Source: Gorsachius magnificus (Eukaryota; Chordata; Aves; Pelecaniformes; Ardeidae). Taken from it: a DNA stretch of 64,000 nucleotides. The position numbers and the translations under genes are program-made. Location of the stretch: assembly GCA_034008185.1 (NCBI GenBank), contig CM067081.1, forward strand, positions 29,634,806 to 29,698,805, read 5' to 3'. Every line of letters begins with the position of its first letter. Within the stretch, counting starts at the first letter, position 1. Positions 24,001 to 35,770 of this stretch are shown piece by piece. The notes beneath the pieces were generated by a model, which saw only the letters and a list, made by a program, of their open reading frames with translations, did no database searches and was not told where the DNA came from.

Positions 24001-27000
24001 ACGACACTGGAGGAATGCAACCAAGTCCAATGTCCTGGCCACAAAACCCAGAAAATGGCACGCTACGGTGTGGCCAGCCATTTTACTGCTGATGGACTCA
24101 AACCTGAGCATGGAAGCAGCCTCAAAATTGCATGGCCACCATCTACAGGGGCTCCAAGGTGCAGTGGGAGAGGGACCACCCTATCAAGCAGGGCCAGGAA
24201 CATCCCAGCCTGCAGGCAGGGATGCAAGGATGCTGGTCAGGTCTCACAGCCTGCTGAGATACAGCTGGGACCACTTCAAAGATGCTTGCCCTCCCCAAAG
24301 CACCAGGGCCGGCGCCGTGTGAACTGAGGCACAGAAACGTCACACTTTGGTGCGGGGAGCACCGGCGCATGACCGCACCACAGCAGAAACAGATGTCTGA
24401 GACCACACTTATAAACAGGGATGGAGAAATTTAAAAATTGCAGGTTATTTCTCCTCCTCCCCTTTTTTAAGAAGCAAAGTCCATTGGATGGTACCGACCT
24501 TTTTTTAAATGATATCTGGGGTTTGGGATGCACAGCTCTGTTTGGTTTTGAGCCAGGCAACCATGTATACTGCATTTTTTTGTTGGTTTTTTTGTTTAAG
24601 ATATTTTGAAACAAGTAAGAAAATTAACCCTTTTTTAAAATGAGATATTTAGTCAATATATTCCCAATCCCTAGAATCCAGAGCCTTCAACAAACTTTTC
24701 ACTGTTAGCATGTCTTCCTTGGCAATGGCCAACTTTATATATTTAAATATTGTTCATAAAGGCTTGCAAAGCTAGTGATGTTTGGTAGGAGACCGGCACA
24801 CATTCACAGTTCTAGCCTGAGATGAAAAAGCTAATACAAATTTTTTTAAATTTGGCATTCAACCGAGACCAAACTTTTCCGTTAAGATGGTTAAATAACT
24901 GGCTTGGTGTATTTTGCATAAAAGACTTAAAAATGTAATATGGATACGAGGGAAGGAGAAGTGAAACAAGAATGGGATAATGACATTTCATGACAACAGA
25001 GAGCATCACAGTCTGGTGCACATAAGCAAACCATGCCCTCCCTTTCCTTTCTTCCCCTCCACATTTCCTTCTATATATGAAGTTAATGAAACTTTGGGTT
25101 TTTTAAAGCTTAAGAGATGACATAAAAATCGGGGCTTAAACTAAAACCTTGGCCATACTCAATAGAGACCAAAGGAATGTGATAAGGGGAACAGAAAACA
25201 GACTCGGCACCTCATAACATCAGCAGATACAGTACACACCTATGTTTCTGCTTATAATAATTATGAACCCATACAGCAAAGCTTACTCATTCTCTGACAT
25301 AGTGTAAGCTTCCAACTTACAATCCTGAGTTTTCAAGAAAAAACAAAGCTGTTGGTGTTACCACAGTGGCCGTCTACAGTATAGGCTTTTCAAAACATAT
25401 AATTAGTTCAAATGACAATTAGACCAAAAACTTAGGTTCTGCCCCCAAAAAACTCAATAATACACCAAGCTGGTGACTTTAGAAACTCAGACACTTTCCA
25501 GCATTTTACTGGCCCTCCATCATACTCATCTTACTTTGACCAAATACTTGTATTCACATTGGATAGTCACGTGCAATTTTTGTTGCTTCAACACATTTAA
25601 GGCTTATTTAAGATGCACTGCAAATTTCTCTTTAAAAAGACACACACACACACAAAAGAAGGCTTGAATTAATGTTCATCCAATATGACTTTGTTTTGAG
25701 CAGGTCAAATCCCTGGACAGAATCTGCAGACAACCATCCAGATTACTGCTGCCAAGAGATATGCCTGAATTCACAGGCAAGGTTCTCTGCCACAAATACT
25801 TACTGTATCTAAACAAGCATTTATTGGATCTACTAAACAACCTGCTTACTCAGGACAAGTAGTATTACATGCCAATTCAAAGTTTTGTCAAACAAAAGTA
25901 GTCAAAACTTTCCATCACAGTTAAAAAAACACTTTTTCTTTAAAGATCTCTTCTTTTCTTCCTTGAAAAATTAGGCTAAATGAGAAAAACAAAACATGCA
26001 GCTTCACGCAGTTCAAATAAGGAACAAGGGAACTACCTACATGAGCACAAGACCTGCAGGGACTCAAAGGCCAGTGATAAACAAACAGCCTTAACTCCAC
26101 CTGATTTTTTTTTCTTTAGAAGAGAAGCATGGGAAGAGCCATTCAGTGACAAACCAAAACTAAGTGACAAGTCTGCAGTCCTACTGGACTCCACGGAAAT
26201 GCAAACTCTGCTTCAGAAGCTCAGGATTTCAAGGGAGGTGGGAAGAAGGTTCCCTGCTGAAGAGGAGAGATGGCAACACGACCAAATAAGAACTTATTGC
26301 ATCCTGCTCCCTTCCTATCTCACCTGGGGCCAAAGCTCAGCAAAGCTGGATGAGCTTAAAAACTGCTAAACTGAAGATGACTTCCTTTGGTACAGGGAAA
26401 GGCAGAAGACAGACCCCTGAAGCACACACGTGCATGAAAATAGCAGCTGTAGGAAGACAATGGCAGCTTCACACTCATCCTGAAACCTCCTGTCCATAGA
26501 GCAGCTGAAGACAAGCAGGTGAGCTCCTACATCCTTAACTTCCAACAGCAAAAGAATCGCCTTCTACACCTTTCCTAATTTTGCATCTGGGCATTGCAAT
26601 AAGAACAAAAAATAACTCCAACAAATATATTTCTTAGAAATTCCAACCTTTTAAAAATACTAAGTACATTAAAACTAGTATTTTAGAACCATTAGTGTAA
26701 CAGCAGTTTTAACGATAAAGCATTGCTAACCCTCAGTTCAGAGTTATTTTGTAATGGAGAGTAAGCCTTAAAAAAGGAGCTCAGATATTCAAAGCCAATG
26801 TTTTACCTTCATTGTGTCATATCCCAAAGTTTGACTTAGTGCTAGTAAAACTCGTAAGCACAGCTGTGATGAGACATCTTTCTGCATCCAGCTATAAAGG
26901 TGACTTTACTTTTAAATTGATTCATTTAATTTCAGTATCATTTACTTCTTAGTATCTCAGTCACAGCAAGAACACACTTCTGCTTTAGGCCACAGATAGA

Positions 27001-28568
27001 TGATACATTTTAAGAAGGAAGAAAGAAAAATTCATTTTCTATATTAATGCAACAAGACCACTCACTTTCTCTATATAGTGATGTAACCAATATTACATCT
27101 CTCGAAAGGGGGAAAACCATCTTCTAGAAACTTTATTACAGCAGTCACTGCACTCGCAGCCACCTAATCTTGCCAACTGGTGGGTGCTTTGCATTACAAA
27201 CACAACCACAGACAAGACAGGGTAACACCAGTGGTCCCCAAACACCAAGGCCAACAGGACCACATCAACCCATCTTACTTCTTGCAGCCTCCAGCCCAAC
27301 CACAGGCAGCTTCTTGCCACCACAAGCACAAGGATGATTTGGGTAATGTATTGCCCAAAACCCAGGGATGGAGTACACTGTACAGTACAGACACATGGAG
27401 TTATGCCAAAATTTTCAGCAAACAACATTGCTCTATTTTATTTTCTGTGGGCTTCATCTGGCTGATCTTCCTCAAAAATCCTGCCTGAACTGGTGCAGAG
27501 CAGCTTTGCAGAGATCAAATCACCCCACAACTGTCCTCCTCCCATCCAAACCAAGGCCAGGCTGTAGCATTTTTAAGAGTTCAGACCTCTTCATCTAACA
27601 GAGGTCAACTTATAAGACTACTTATAAGACTACGTTTCTGTCGTCACCTTTTATATGTTTTCACTTTAATCTTAAACCTGGTTGTACCCTTTGGACCACA
27701 GGACTCTCTACGCAAGGGAGCTGTTCACCCAAGTTGACCCAGATAGAAATCAGGTCTCTACATCATAGATCTACCATTATTTTCTTGTGTTATGGATTAT
27801 CCCATCAACACTGGGATTGTGTCCCATTCTACTGGGCCTTCTGTAGAGGGAGAAAAATGGTGGCCTCTCAGACAGGGGGTTACAGCCCAAGATAGGAGAA
27901 TGTAGCAACAGACAAATAGTGATATGGGAGCAGCATAACAAAGAATTAATAAGGGAATGTGCACCTGCAAGGGCGTAATAGGAGCACAACCCAACCTGTT
28001 ACCAAGGTCTTTAAAACACTACAAAGGCTTGAAATGAGCTTTTGAATGAAGATACTGAAGCAGTTTTGTGGAAGGTTTCTCTCCAACAAAAGAAGCCACC
28101 AAAATAGGTTTTGTACAGATGCATCAAGTAGGCAATGGAGACCACAGGCAAACTAGAGGGTGTCTGAACACCACAGGAGTGAATAAAAGCGGAAGGTTAA
28201 ATGCAGCTAACATCACAGTAGGTTAAATGAGGCCCTGAAAGTGGAGATGAGACACTCAGCTCTGATGTGACAGACAGAGGAGGGGAGAGGAAGTGGTTAG
28301 GCAGGGTGCGGCATGGCACCGATGAGGTGCCATCTTTGCAACAACACCGTGAATGGACACAAGAATGGCACAGGTGCCTTTCTCATGGTTAGAAGACACG
28401 GTGCAAACACAGAGCAGCTTCTGGCTTCTCAACAGTGATCTCCAATTTGAAATGAGCTTCAGATCCTTCAGCAAAACTGAAAGTGGTCATTTGCTTTCAT
28501 AACACCACCTCATCAAGTCCCTAGCACTATCTCCCTTTTTCCCAAGGGGATCGCCATTTCCCTGTTTT
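12094..28568. other. Unique intron sequence with small simple repeats
   Basis: About 16 kb of intron with no recognised gene or transposon. Simple repeats include (AAT)n at 15762-15777, A15 at 16595-16609, (CA)n at about 25640-25654, and a 12-base direct repeat (ttataagactac) near 27610-27635. Open frames such as 12385-12900 minus, 20707-21162 minus and 23852-24322 plus lack domains or family resemblance and are left uncalled. Confidence 0.55.
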
Positions 28569-28774
28569 AAGAAAAAACACCTTTACTGTGACAGTGGTCA
28601 AACAGTGACAGAAGTTGCCCAGAGAGGCTGCAGAGTCTCCACCCTTGGAGATACTCAAAACCCAGATGGACTTGGTCCTGAGCACAGCCCTAGCAGATCC
28701 AGCTGTGAGCAAGGGGCTGGACCAGACCATCTTCCAGAGGTACCTGCCTCAATTACCCTGCAGTTCTGTGATCT
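28569..28774 (+). mobile_element. CR1 LINE 3' fragment, degraded
   Basis: The plus strand resembles the end of CR1 ORF2 and its 3' UTR: a ...TTTACTGTGA...GTGGTCAAACA... block, then GTTGCCCAGAGAGGCTG, GTCTCCACCCTTGGAGATAC, and a terminal TTCTGTGAT octamer remnant near 28764. Small indels break the frame. It is antisense to FOXO1 and lies about 350 bp upstream of a larger CR1 copy in the same orientation. Confidence 0.85.
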
Positions 28775-29111
28775 CTCCCTTAGCCTATCTCCTCTGATAG
28801 CCATCTTATATACCCGGAGACTCTAGCACTGCCACAGGAGGGGTGGCCATGTACTCTGTCTCAAATAGCACTTTGATCCATGCCGTCTCTGTGCTCTTTT
28901 GACAACTTGGTCCATGGTAATTCTAAAGGAATTGCACTCTCTGTATTTTATGAAAAGCATAAAAGACTTTCAAACACTTAAATGGAAAATTACAAGGGGC
29001 CTCATTCCCAAAACATCTTGGATACTGATTCATCACTGTCCGAGCTTTCCAAAACCATGTCACTGTGGCTCCAATGTACTTTTATCCACTCCTTGAAACA
29101 GTTTTGGTTTA
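28775..29111. other. Spacer between two CR1 copies
   Basis: About 340 bases separate the two same-strand CR1 fragments. I see nothing further in it; the left limit of the next CR1 is approximate. Confidence 0.45.
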
Positions 29112-29137
29112 CGCTGCTCTGGAGCAGGTTTCAGTGA

Positions 29138-30619
29138 AACCACCTGAGGAACCTGAACGCACATAAGTCCATGGGACCTGATGAGATGCATCCCAGAGTC
29201 CTGAGGGAATTGGCCGATGTAGTCGCCAAGCCACTCTCCATGATATTTGAAAAGTCATGGCAGTCAGGTGAAGTCCCTGGTGGCTGGAAAAAGGGAAACA
29301 TTGTGCTCATTTTCAAAAAGGGTAGAAAGGAAGACCTTGGGAACTACCGACCTGTCAGCCTCACCTCTGTGCCTGGGAAGATCATGGAACAGATCCTCCT
29401 AGAAGCTATGCTAAAGCACATGGAGGCCAGGGAGATAATTCGAGATAGCCAGCATGGCTTCACCAAGGGCAAGTCCTGCCTGACGAACCTAGTGTCTTTC
29501 TATGATGGTGTGACAGCATCAGTGGACAAGGGAAAACCAATGGATGTCATCTATCTGGAATTCTGCAAAGCCTTTGACACGGTCCCCCACAACATCCTTC
29601 TCTCTAAATTGGAGAGCTATGGATTTGATGGGTGGACTGTTCGGTGGATAAGCAACTGGCTGGATGGCCGCATCCAGAGGGTACTGGTCAATGGCTCGAT
29701 GTCCGGATGGAGACCGGTGACGAGTGGTGTCCCTCAGGGGTCCGTACTGGGACCGGTGCTGTTTAATATATTCATCAATGACTTAGACAGCGAGATCGAA
29801 TGCACCCTCAGCAAGTTTGCGGACGACACCAAACTGAGTGGTGCGGTTGACACACCAGAAGGACGGGATGTCATCCAGAGAGACCTGGACAGGCTGGAGA
29901 GGTGGGCCTGTGTGAACCTCATGAGGTTCAACAAGGCCAAGTGCAAGGTCATGCACCTGGGTCGGGGTAACCCCCAGTATCAGTACAGGCTGGAGGAAGA
30001 AAGGATCGAGAGCAGCCCTGCCGAGAGGGACTTGGGCGTGCTGGTGGATGAAAAGCTGGACATGAGCCCCCAATGTGCGATGGCAGCCCAGAAGGCCAAC
30101 TGTATCCTGGGCTGCATCAGGAGAAGCGTGGCCAGCAGGTCGAGGGAGGTGATTCTGCCCTTCTACTCTGCTCTGGTGAGACCTCACCTGGAGCACTGCG
30201 TCCAGCTCTGGAGCCCTCAGCACAAGAAGGACATGGAACTGTTGGAGCGGGTCCAGAGGAGGGCTACTAAAATGATCCGAGGGCTGGAGCACCTCTCCTA
30301 CGAGGACAGGCTGAGGGAGTTGGGCTTGTTCAGTCTGGAGAAGAGAAGGCTGCGGGGAGACCCGATTGCGGCCTTTCAGTATCTAAAGGGGGCCTATAGG
30401 AAAGATGGAGACAATCTTTTTAGTAGGGCCAGCTGTGACTGGACAAGGGGTAATGGTTTTAAACTAAACCAGGGTAGGTTTAAACTGGATATAAGGAGGA
30501 AATTCTTTACAACGAGGGTGGTGAAACACTGGAACAGGTTGCCCAGAGAGGTGGTGGAGGCCCCATCCCTGGAAACATTCAAGGTCAGGTTGGATGGGGC
30601 TCTGAGCAACCTGATCTAG
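29138..30619 (+). pseudogene. CR1 ORF2 reverse-transcriptase fragment
   Basis: An uninterrupted frame of 494 codons including stop, of which 482 residues follow the first Met at 29171. It contains the finger region ([20 protein letters not shown]), [31 protein letters not shown], motif A ([11 protein letters not shown]), motif B ([11 protein letters not shown], Met-residues 185-195), motif C (FADD, 29816-29827) and the CR1 C-terminal [19 protein letters not shown] to [17 protein letters not shown] region. The motif A aspartate expected in YLDF is a glutamate here (29558-29560). With no endonuclease, no RT N-terminus and this change, it is very unlikely to be an active enzyme. It is not a host gene. 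Confidence 0.93.
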
Positions 30620-30690
30620 TTAGTGGTGTCCCTGCTCACTGCAGGAGGGTTGGACTAGATGACCTCTAGGGGTCCCTTCCAACCCAAAAC

Positions 30691-30722
30691 ATTCTATGAT
30701 TCTATGATTCTACGATTCTATG
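30691..30722 (+). repeat. CR1 3' octamer tail, four units
   Basis: Four consecutive eight-base units: ATTCTATG, ATTCTATG, ATTCTACG, ATTCTATG. CR1 elements end in this short tandem repeat rather than poly(A), so this marks the precise 3' end of the insertion. Confidence 0.95.
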
Positions 30723-33700
30723 AAACGATGGACTTTCCCTGAAGAATATGGTAGTCAAACCACAACTTCTCCATAGAGCACAGGATGGGTTGAACAGCAG
30801 ATGGCTTGAGTAGATTGTACTCTCTCTCTCTACTTAGGTACAGTCACTACAAGCTGTATTCCAGCTACTGTATGGATAAAGTTTAAATGACCCTTAAAAG
30901 GCCCAGACAGCTATTAGCATGCACCTGAGGAGCTCTGCTCTAAACAGCAGCAAGCCTTTCCTCGCTCCCTCTATGCCCCTGGGGACATCCATCAGCCACA
31001 AGGCTCCTCTGAGAGGATCTGGTGTGAGTTGTCAATGTGAGAGTCCAGCTCTTCTACCTTCAACCTGCCAGGAAGTTGTTAGGAGGCAACCAAGGGCTGG
31101 GTGACTTTGTTCCTGGTACTTTCGAGCTGCAGGACAGCTTTATGGTCACAAGGTCTCATTTCGGCAAAAGAAAGATTGCAGAGAAAGTAATAAGTGGGTC
31201 AGAAAAATAATGAGGACATTGGGAAAGTAACTGGTGTTTTGGGTAAGGAAATTCACCTAAAAGAGCATCAAAGATTGCAAGTATTAATGTTCTTATAAAC
31301 TTCTTTTTGGCATGTGAACTTCTCTCTCCTGAAGAAATTATACATGCAGAAAAAGCAGAATTACTACAAAGTGATATCCATCAATAAAGACAGATCAGCA
31401 ACTTCCTTAAAATTCATTTGCATTAAGCATTCTGAAAGCATTTATTTTTCTGAAGAAAATATTCGGTATAAATTCCAATTCCTTTTCAGCTCATTACCCC
31501 CTGATGCATTCAAATGCCATCAACAGATAAAGACAAGAAAGAAGAAATATCATCTCCTTCTTCTGTCATTTATCATTACAGAAGTTTGGTACAAAGTCTA
31601 TCCTTAACATAAAAAAAAAAAAAAAAAAAAAAACCAAACCCGACGACGACTAATCAAATCCCACAAGCTGTAGCATAGCCCCAGAACAGAATACAATCCT
31701 TAATGAAAGAAATGCAAATAGCTGTCATAGTAGATAACTTTCACAATAGAGCACTTTATTAATTTATTTTTAAAGCAAGACCATAGGAGAGAAAAAAAAA
31801 AAAGAACAAAAACCAAAAAACCTTCAACCCTGAAATGAATCAAAATACCATTTTGATTAACCACGGCTAAGACTGTGCAGAATACTACAGATTTCTGAAA
31901 GAAAATTCCAAGCATGTTCACAAAATCAGACTATTTTGATTTTTTGCCAGACAGGCTACCTTCCAAGAATAAAAGTGTGGGAAAAAACGCGAGTACGGTG
32001 GCAGAACAACATCCCTACTTCTCACTCCTAAAAAAAGAGACAAACAGAAGATAAAATGAAAGAGTTGATAATTATTTGGTGGATATTAGAGCTCATGTAT
32101 TCCAAGAACCAAGGTGCGATAATAAGATGTCATCCGGAGAAAGTGGATGAAAAGAGTGTCTGAAAAAGCACCAGGATTTTCCTGAGTATTTATCAGTGGC
32201 AAATAATAGAAGTCATGGAAGTTATGGATAGAGGCATTTTCCTATTAATTACTCTGAGAGAAAAAATACTATTGAACTTTAAACTGTACTTTCATTGCCA
32301 AGGGTGGGGTTTGATAGGAGAGGGTCTGATAAATTTACTTATCCCATTTCTTTGTCATGGGAAGTACAGAGACGCCTTTAATACAGAAACCATATAAGTT
32401 CCACCAACCTACACTTACCGTTTTAAGTGTAATCAAATTAACATTCTCTCAAGCATAACAAGTCCATAATTTTTTTAAGCTGCTATAAAGCAAGAGTCAC
32501 TTAATGCAACTTTTTGTTTGTAAGGAACCAGGCAGTACTTGATGGTGTAAACACGGCCACCTGTCTCTCTCCACATCTTCACGTATTGCACGAGAGCCAG
32601 CGTGAACATTTGTTCGCCTAAAATGCTCGGCATATGGTTGAACTGACAATTCAATAATATCTCGATAAGGATGTTGCCAGATTTTTGGCGAGAGATAAGC
32701 ATGTTTTATCATTAAATATTTGTACTGCAGTAGCACCCAGAGACCTTGAGCAGAAAGGGGCCTTGTTGTGCCAGGCACAGGGGCTTACAGAGTCAGTGAC
32801 CCAAAAAGCTGACAGCCCAGGACAACCAGGCTATAAAAAAAGACTGAGGGGGGTATATACTACATGTACTACACTGGAAGCAAGTCTTCCTCCCAAATAC
32901 ACCTAGACCTACCCATTAAGGCTTCTCCTACAAGTCATAATTGATCTGGAGACAGAAATTGGAAGGATCTACTCTGCACCAACATCCCACCATGCTGAGA
33001 AACCATAGTGACTTTCATGAGGGAAAGGACTGGTTTATCTTCAAGATGTTTTCTTCTTTATCCATCAGAAAACCACTCTCAAAGGCAAAATCAAAGTGGG
33101 CATTCATTTTCTGGACATAACAGCTAGCGGCTTCGTTAACAGCACCACACGCTGAAGCTTTGTTTCCTACAAAGTTTCCTTTAAAACACTGCACGTGAAC
33201 ATTGCTCTGACACTGCAGATTGTTCTACCTGAAAAATTTATAGCGTGCTCGTATTTATGGCCCGTGATCCAGTGAAAATCCTTCCTCCTCCTCCCTCCAA
33301 TTCCATGAATATGGTTTTTTGTTCCCAGAATATCTTCTATCCTTAATGACCAAGTGAAAAGTGAATAGAGGAAATGGATTAAGCATGAAATTGGGTCTTG
33401 GGATACCTTCGTTCCATTCATGCTGCTAAAGCCAAGTTATTTATGTAGACATTACTGAAAATAGTTCTCCCAGGCTGCCCATTAAATCCAGCGGCAACCC
33501 CATAAGAAGAGAAAACAACCCCCAGTATAGCGCAGCTCTCCAAGTCCTACCCTTCAAGCAGTATTTCCTACTCAGTGATTTCCTATGAAAATGGGCTTTA
33601 TTAAACCATGTGCCAGGAGATTGAAAATAACTATGACCCATGGTACAGAGAAAAGATGAGACCAACAGAAGTTTCTATTCAAAAATAAACTGTATGCGTG

Positions 33701-34009
33701 GAAACTTAGCAGCAAGACTACAAAAATGAAGGACCTCCTCACCAGTTGACATGTCTCAAGTCTGAGTCACCTTAATCTTTAGACAATGACACAACGCATT
33801 TGCTCCACTTTTACATTCACGACATGAGAGTAACTGCTGGAGAAACAGGATTTTAGCACATAGATGTTACATGTCTCTTAAAGGCTACGTGCCATTAAAG
33901 CATCTGCCCTTGCAGCAGCAGCATTATTTGTGTATCGGCCATTCGACATGTTTTTGTTTGTGTTTTAAATATAAATAAATCATGCACAAATTAGCAACAA
34001 ACCACTAAT
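30723..34009. other. Unique intron sequence
   Basis: Intron DNA without recognised genes. Contains a run of 23 A at 31611-31633 and an A-rich stretch near 31790-31803. Confidence 0.55.
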
Positions 34010-34073
34010 ATTTATGTATATACACACGCATATATATATACCTATATCCTTGTATGTGTGTGTGTATATATAG
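34010..34073. repeat. TA/TG dinucleotide microsatellite
   Basis: A compound tract of alternating TA, CA and TG dinucleotides (catatatatata, then tgtatgtgtgtgtgtatata). Likely length-polymorphic. Confidence 0.85.
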
Positions 34074-35159
34074 CCTTAGCTGCTTAGATGAGGCACCCTG
34101 CAGACTTACATTGCACAACAGCTGGTAACACCTCCTTTTCCCCTTCTCCATGCCCAAAGGAATAAGCAGGAGCAAGCTCAGATAACTTACTTTCATCCAA
34201 GGTTCATACCAACACACAAATTCTAGAATATTTTTGTCCGGCATGTGCTTTCAGTTGCTTTTTGTGTATCACATTTGCTCCGACCTCACATTTAACCAAA
34301 GGTTTAAATTAAGTAACCCATAGTATTTTAATTTGCCTTCACAAGTCCCGTTCGCAGCTGACGAGTGAACCCTGTCCTTACTGCTATTTGCAGGCATGTC
34401 TGCACATGCAAGTCAGCCTTATTCTGCCTTCTTGCTTCTAGGACTTGAGGTAGTATACACAAGACATCATCTCTAAGAAAGTTATAATGGTTTTAGTGAG
34501 TTATTCTAAAAGACCAGAGATCCTTACTGCACTGGAAGCCAATGGGATTCACTTTTTTATTTAATATTTTTGTTATTTCTTTCTCTCAACAAGAAAGAGC
34601 AGCAGCAAGTACCTTCTTGATGGAGATTCTCAACTTGGAAAATTTAACAAGCCTTTTGCACACACCAATGAAAGAAATAGCACACCGGCTTTTAGGAGCC
34701 CAATGTGACACCATTAGAATTATTTGCTATTCATTTGATCTAACATGACAAATTAAGAAAATTGAAATATAACATTTATGAAGATGCATGTGTAACTTGA
34801 AAATTCAGTGTGTTCCAGCTATACCCATCTACTTGAAGTTACAATTTCATGCTTTCCACAAAAGAAATTCAAAGCCCTTGCTTGAATATGAAGGTGTTTC
34901 ACTGGATAGATGCATGCCTTCATCTTGAACAATAAATTCAATAGGTCCCAGGCAGAGGAAAGACTTGAGTAGAAGGATCTTGGGCCTAATTCAGTAAAGG
35001 CCATTTTTATATTCTGAAATTCACTTTTAAAGATCATTTGGCTTTGGCTGGGTAGCAAACACAGCCTGTGGGCAGACAGTGATAAGTGCACTCAGATGAA
35101 CTGGTTTTAATCCCGACATTAGGCATGATGGGTCAAACGTTTCCTGTTCCCATCAGCTG
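34074..35159. other. Unique AT-rich intron sequence
   Basis: No gene or repeat recognised. The stretch 34530-34770 is AT-rich with ATTA and TTAAT cores of the kind common in conserved non-coding elements; conservation cannot be judged here. Confidence 0.45.
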
Positions 35160-35770
35160 CATCTCATGGATCCCCTGCCACAGGGTACCGCCTGCTTCCC
35201 GCCCTGCCCCGTACATCAGTCCTTCCCCCAGCGGGTGAGAAAGCCAGGCCCAGCTTCCACCGGACAGACAGCGATACTGGGGTGGGGGGAGAAATCACTT
35301 TACGACTGGAGCTCCTCCCCACTCCTTCCTCCCTGCGTTCGCTATCATTGTGCTGTAAAACAAACTGGAGGGGAGATGTCGGGATAACAATCGCAGGAAG
35401 AGAAGCTTGTGACAGCCTGGCCGCAGAGTTATGGTGTCCTGAGACGAGAGGGCAGAGGTTCACGCAGGAAAACGATGCTGCGACCAGGACCCTGCCCTGG
35501 CCGGCAACGGGCCTCTCCGGGCTACAAGTTTCGGAGGGCCAAGGGAAGAGGAGGAGGAAATGTATTTTGCTCTTTACTATTTTGAAGGAATCAAAGTACT
35601 CGCCGGCGCAAAGAGGCGCTGTACAGCACAGGCTGCAGGACGTTTGCATTTACAAAAGATGTCAAGGATGTGCACATACAGAATTCAGCTTCATTTGGCT
35701 CCGCGCTGCTGCAAAGCTCGCAGCAGGCTCTGCTCCGCAGCGTTTTAGCACCGCACGAGGAATTCAGGCC
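35160..35770. promoter_or_regulatory. GC-rich, CpG-enriched patch in intron 1
   Basis: About 600 bases are clearly richer in GC and CpG than the flanks (for example gagacgagagg, ccggcaacgggcctctccgg, actcgccggcgcaaagaggcg). Long frames are open on both strands (35282-35878 plus, 198 codons; 35164-35649 minus, 161 codons) with no recognisable domain, so GC bias is the likelier reason. It could be a regulatory element or an orphan CpG island. Confidence 0.35.

Larger units (their letters stand above)
29112..30722 (+). mobile_element. CR1 LINE, 5'-truncated copy with long RT ORF
   Basis: A CR1 non-LTR retrotransposon copy on the plus strand, antisense to FOXO1. It starts inside ORF2 (a QV...DHLRNLN-like region with small frame disruptions near 29115-29137), continues through the reverse-transcriptase and C-terminal regions, a short 3' UTR (GGTTGGACTAGATGACCTC block) and a four-unit octamer tail. 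Full CR1 elements are several kilobases, so the endonuclease and ORF1 are absent. The long uninterrupted frame implies a younger copy than the neighbours. Confidence 0.95.

Noticed and set aside
23852..24322. 156-codon plus-strand frame
   Set aside because: No recognisable domain; overlapping frames are open on both strands.
29783..30292. 169-codon minus-strand frame
   Set aside because: It is antisense to the CR1 reverse-transcriptase ORF, and its opening follows from the codon usage of that ORF.
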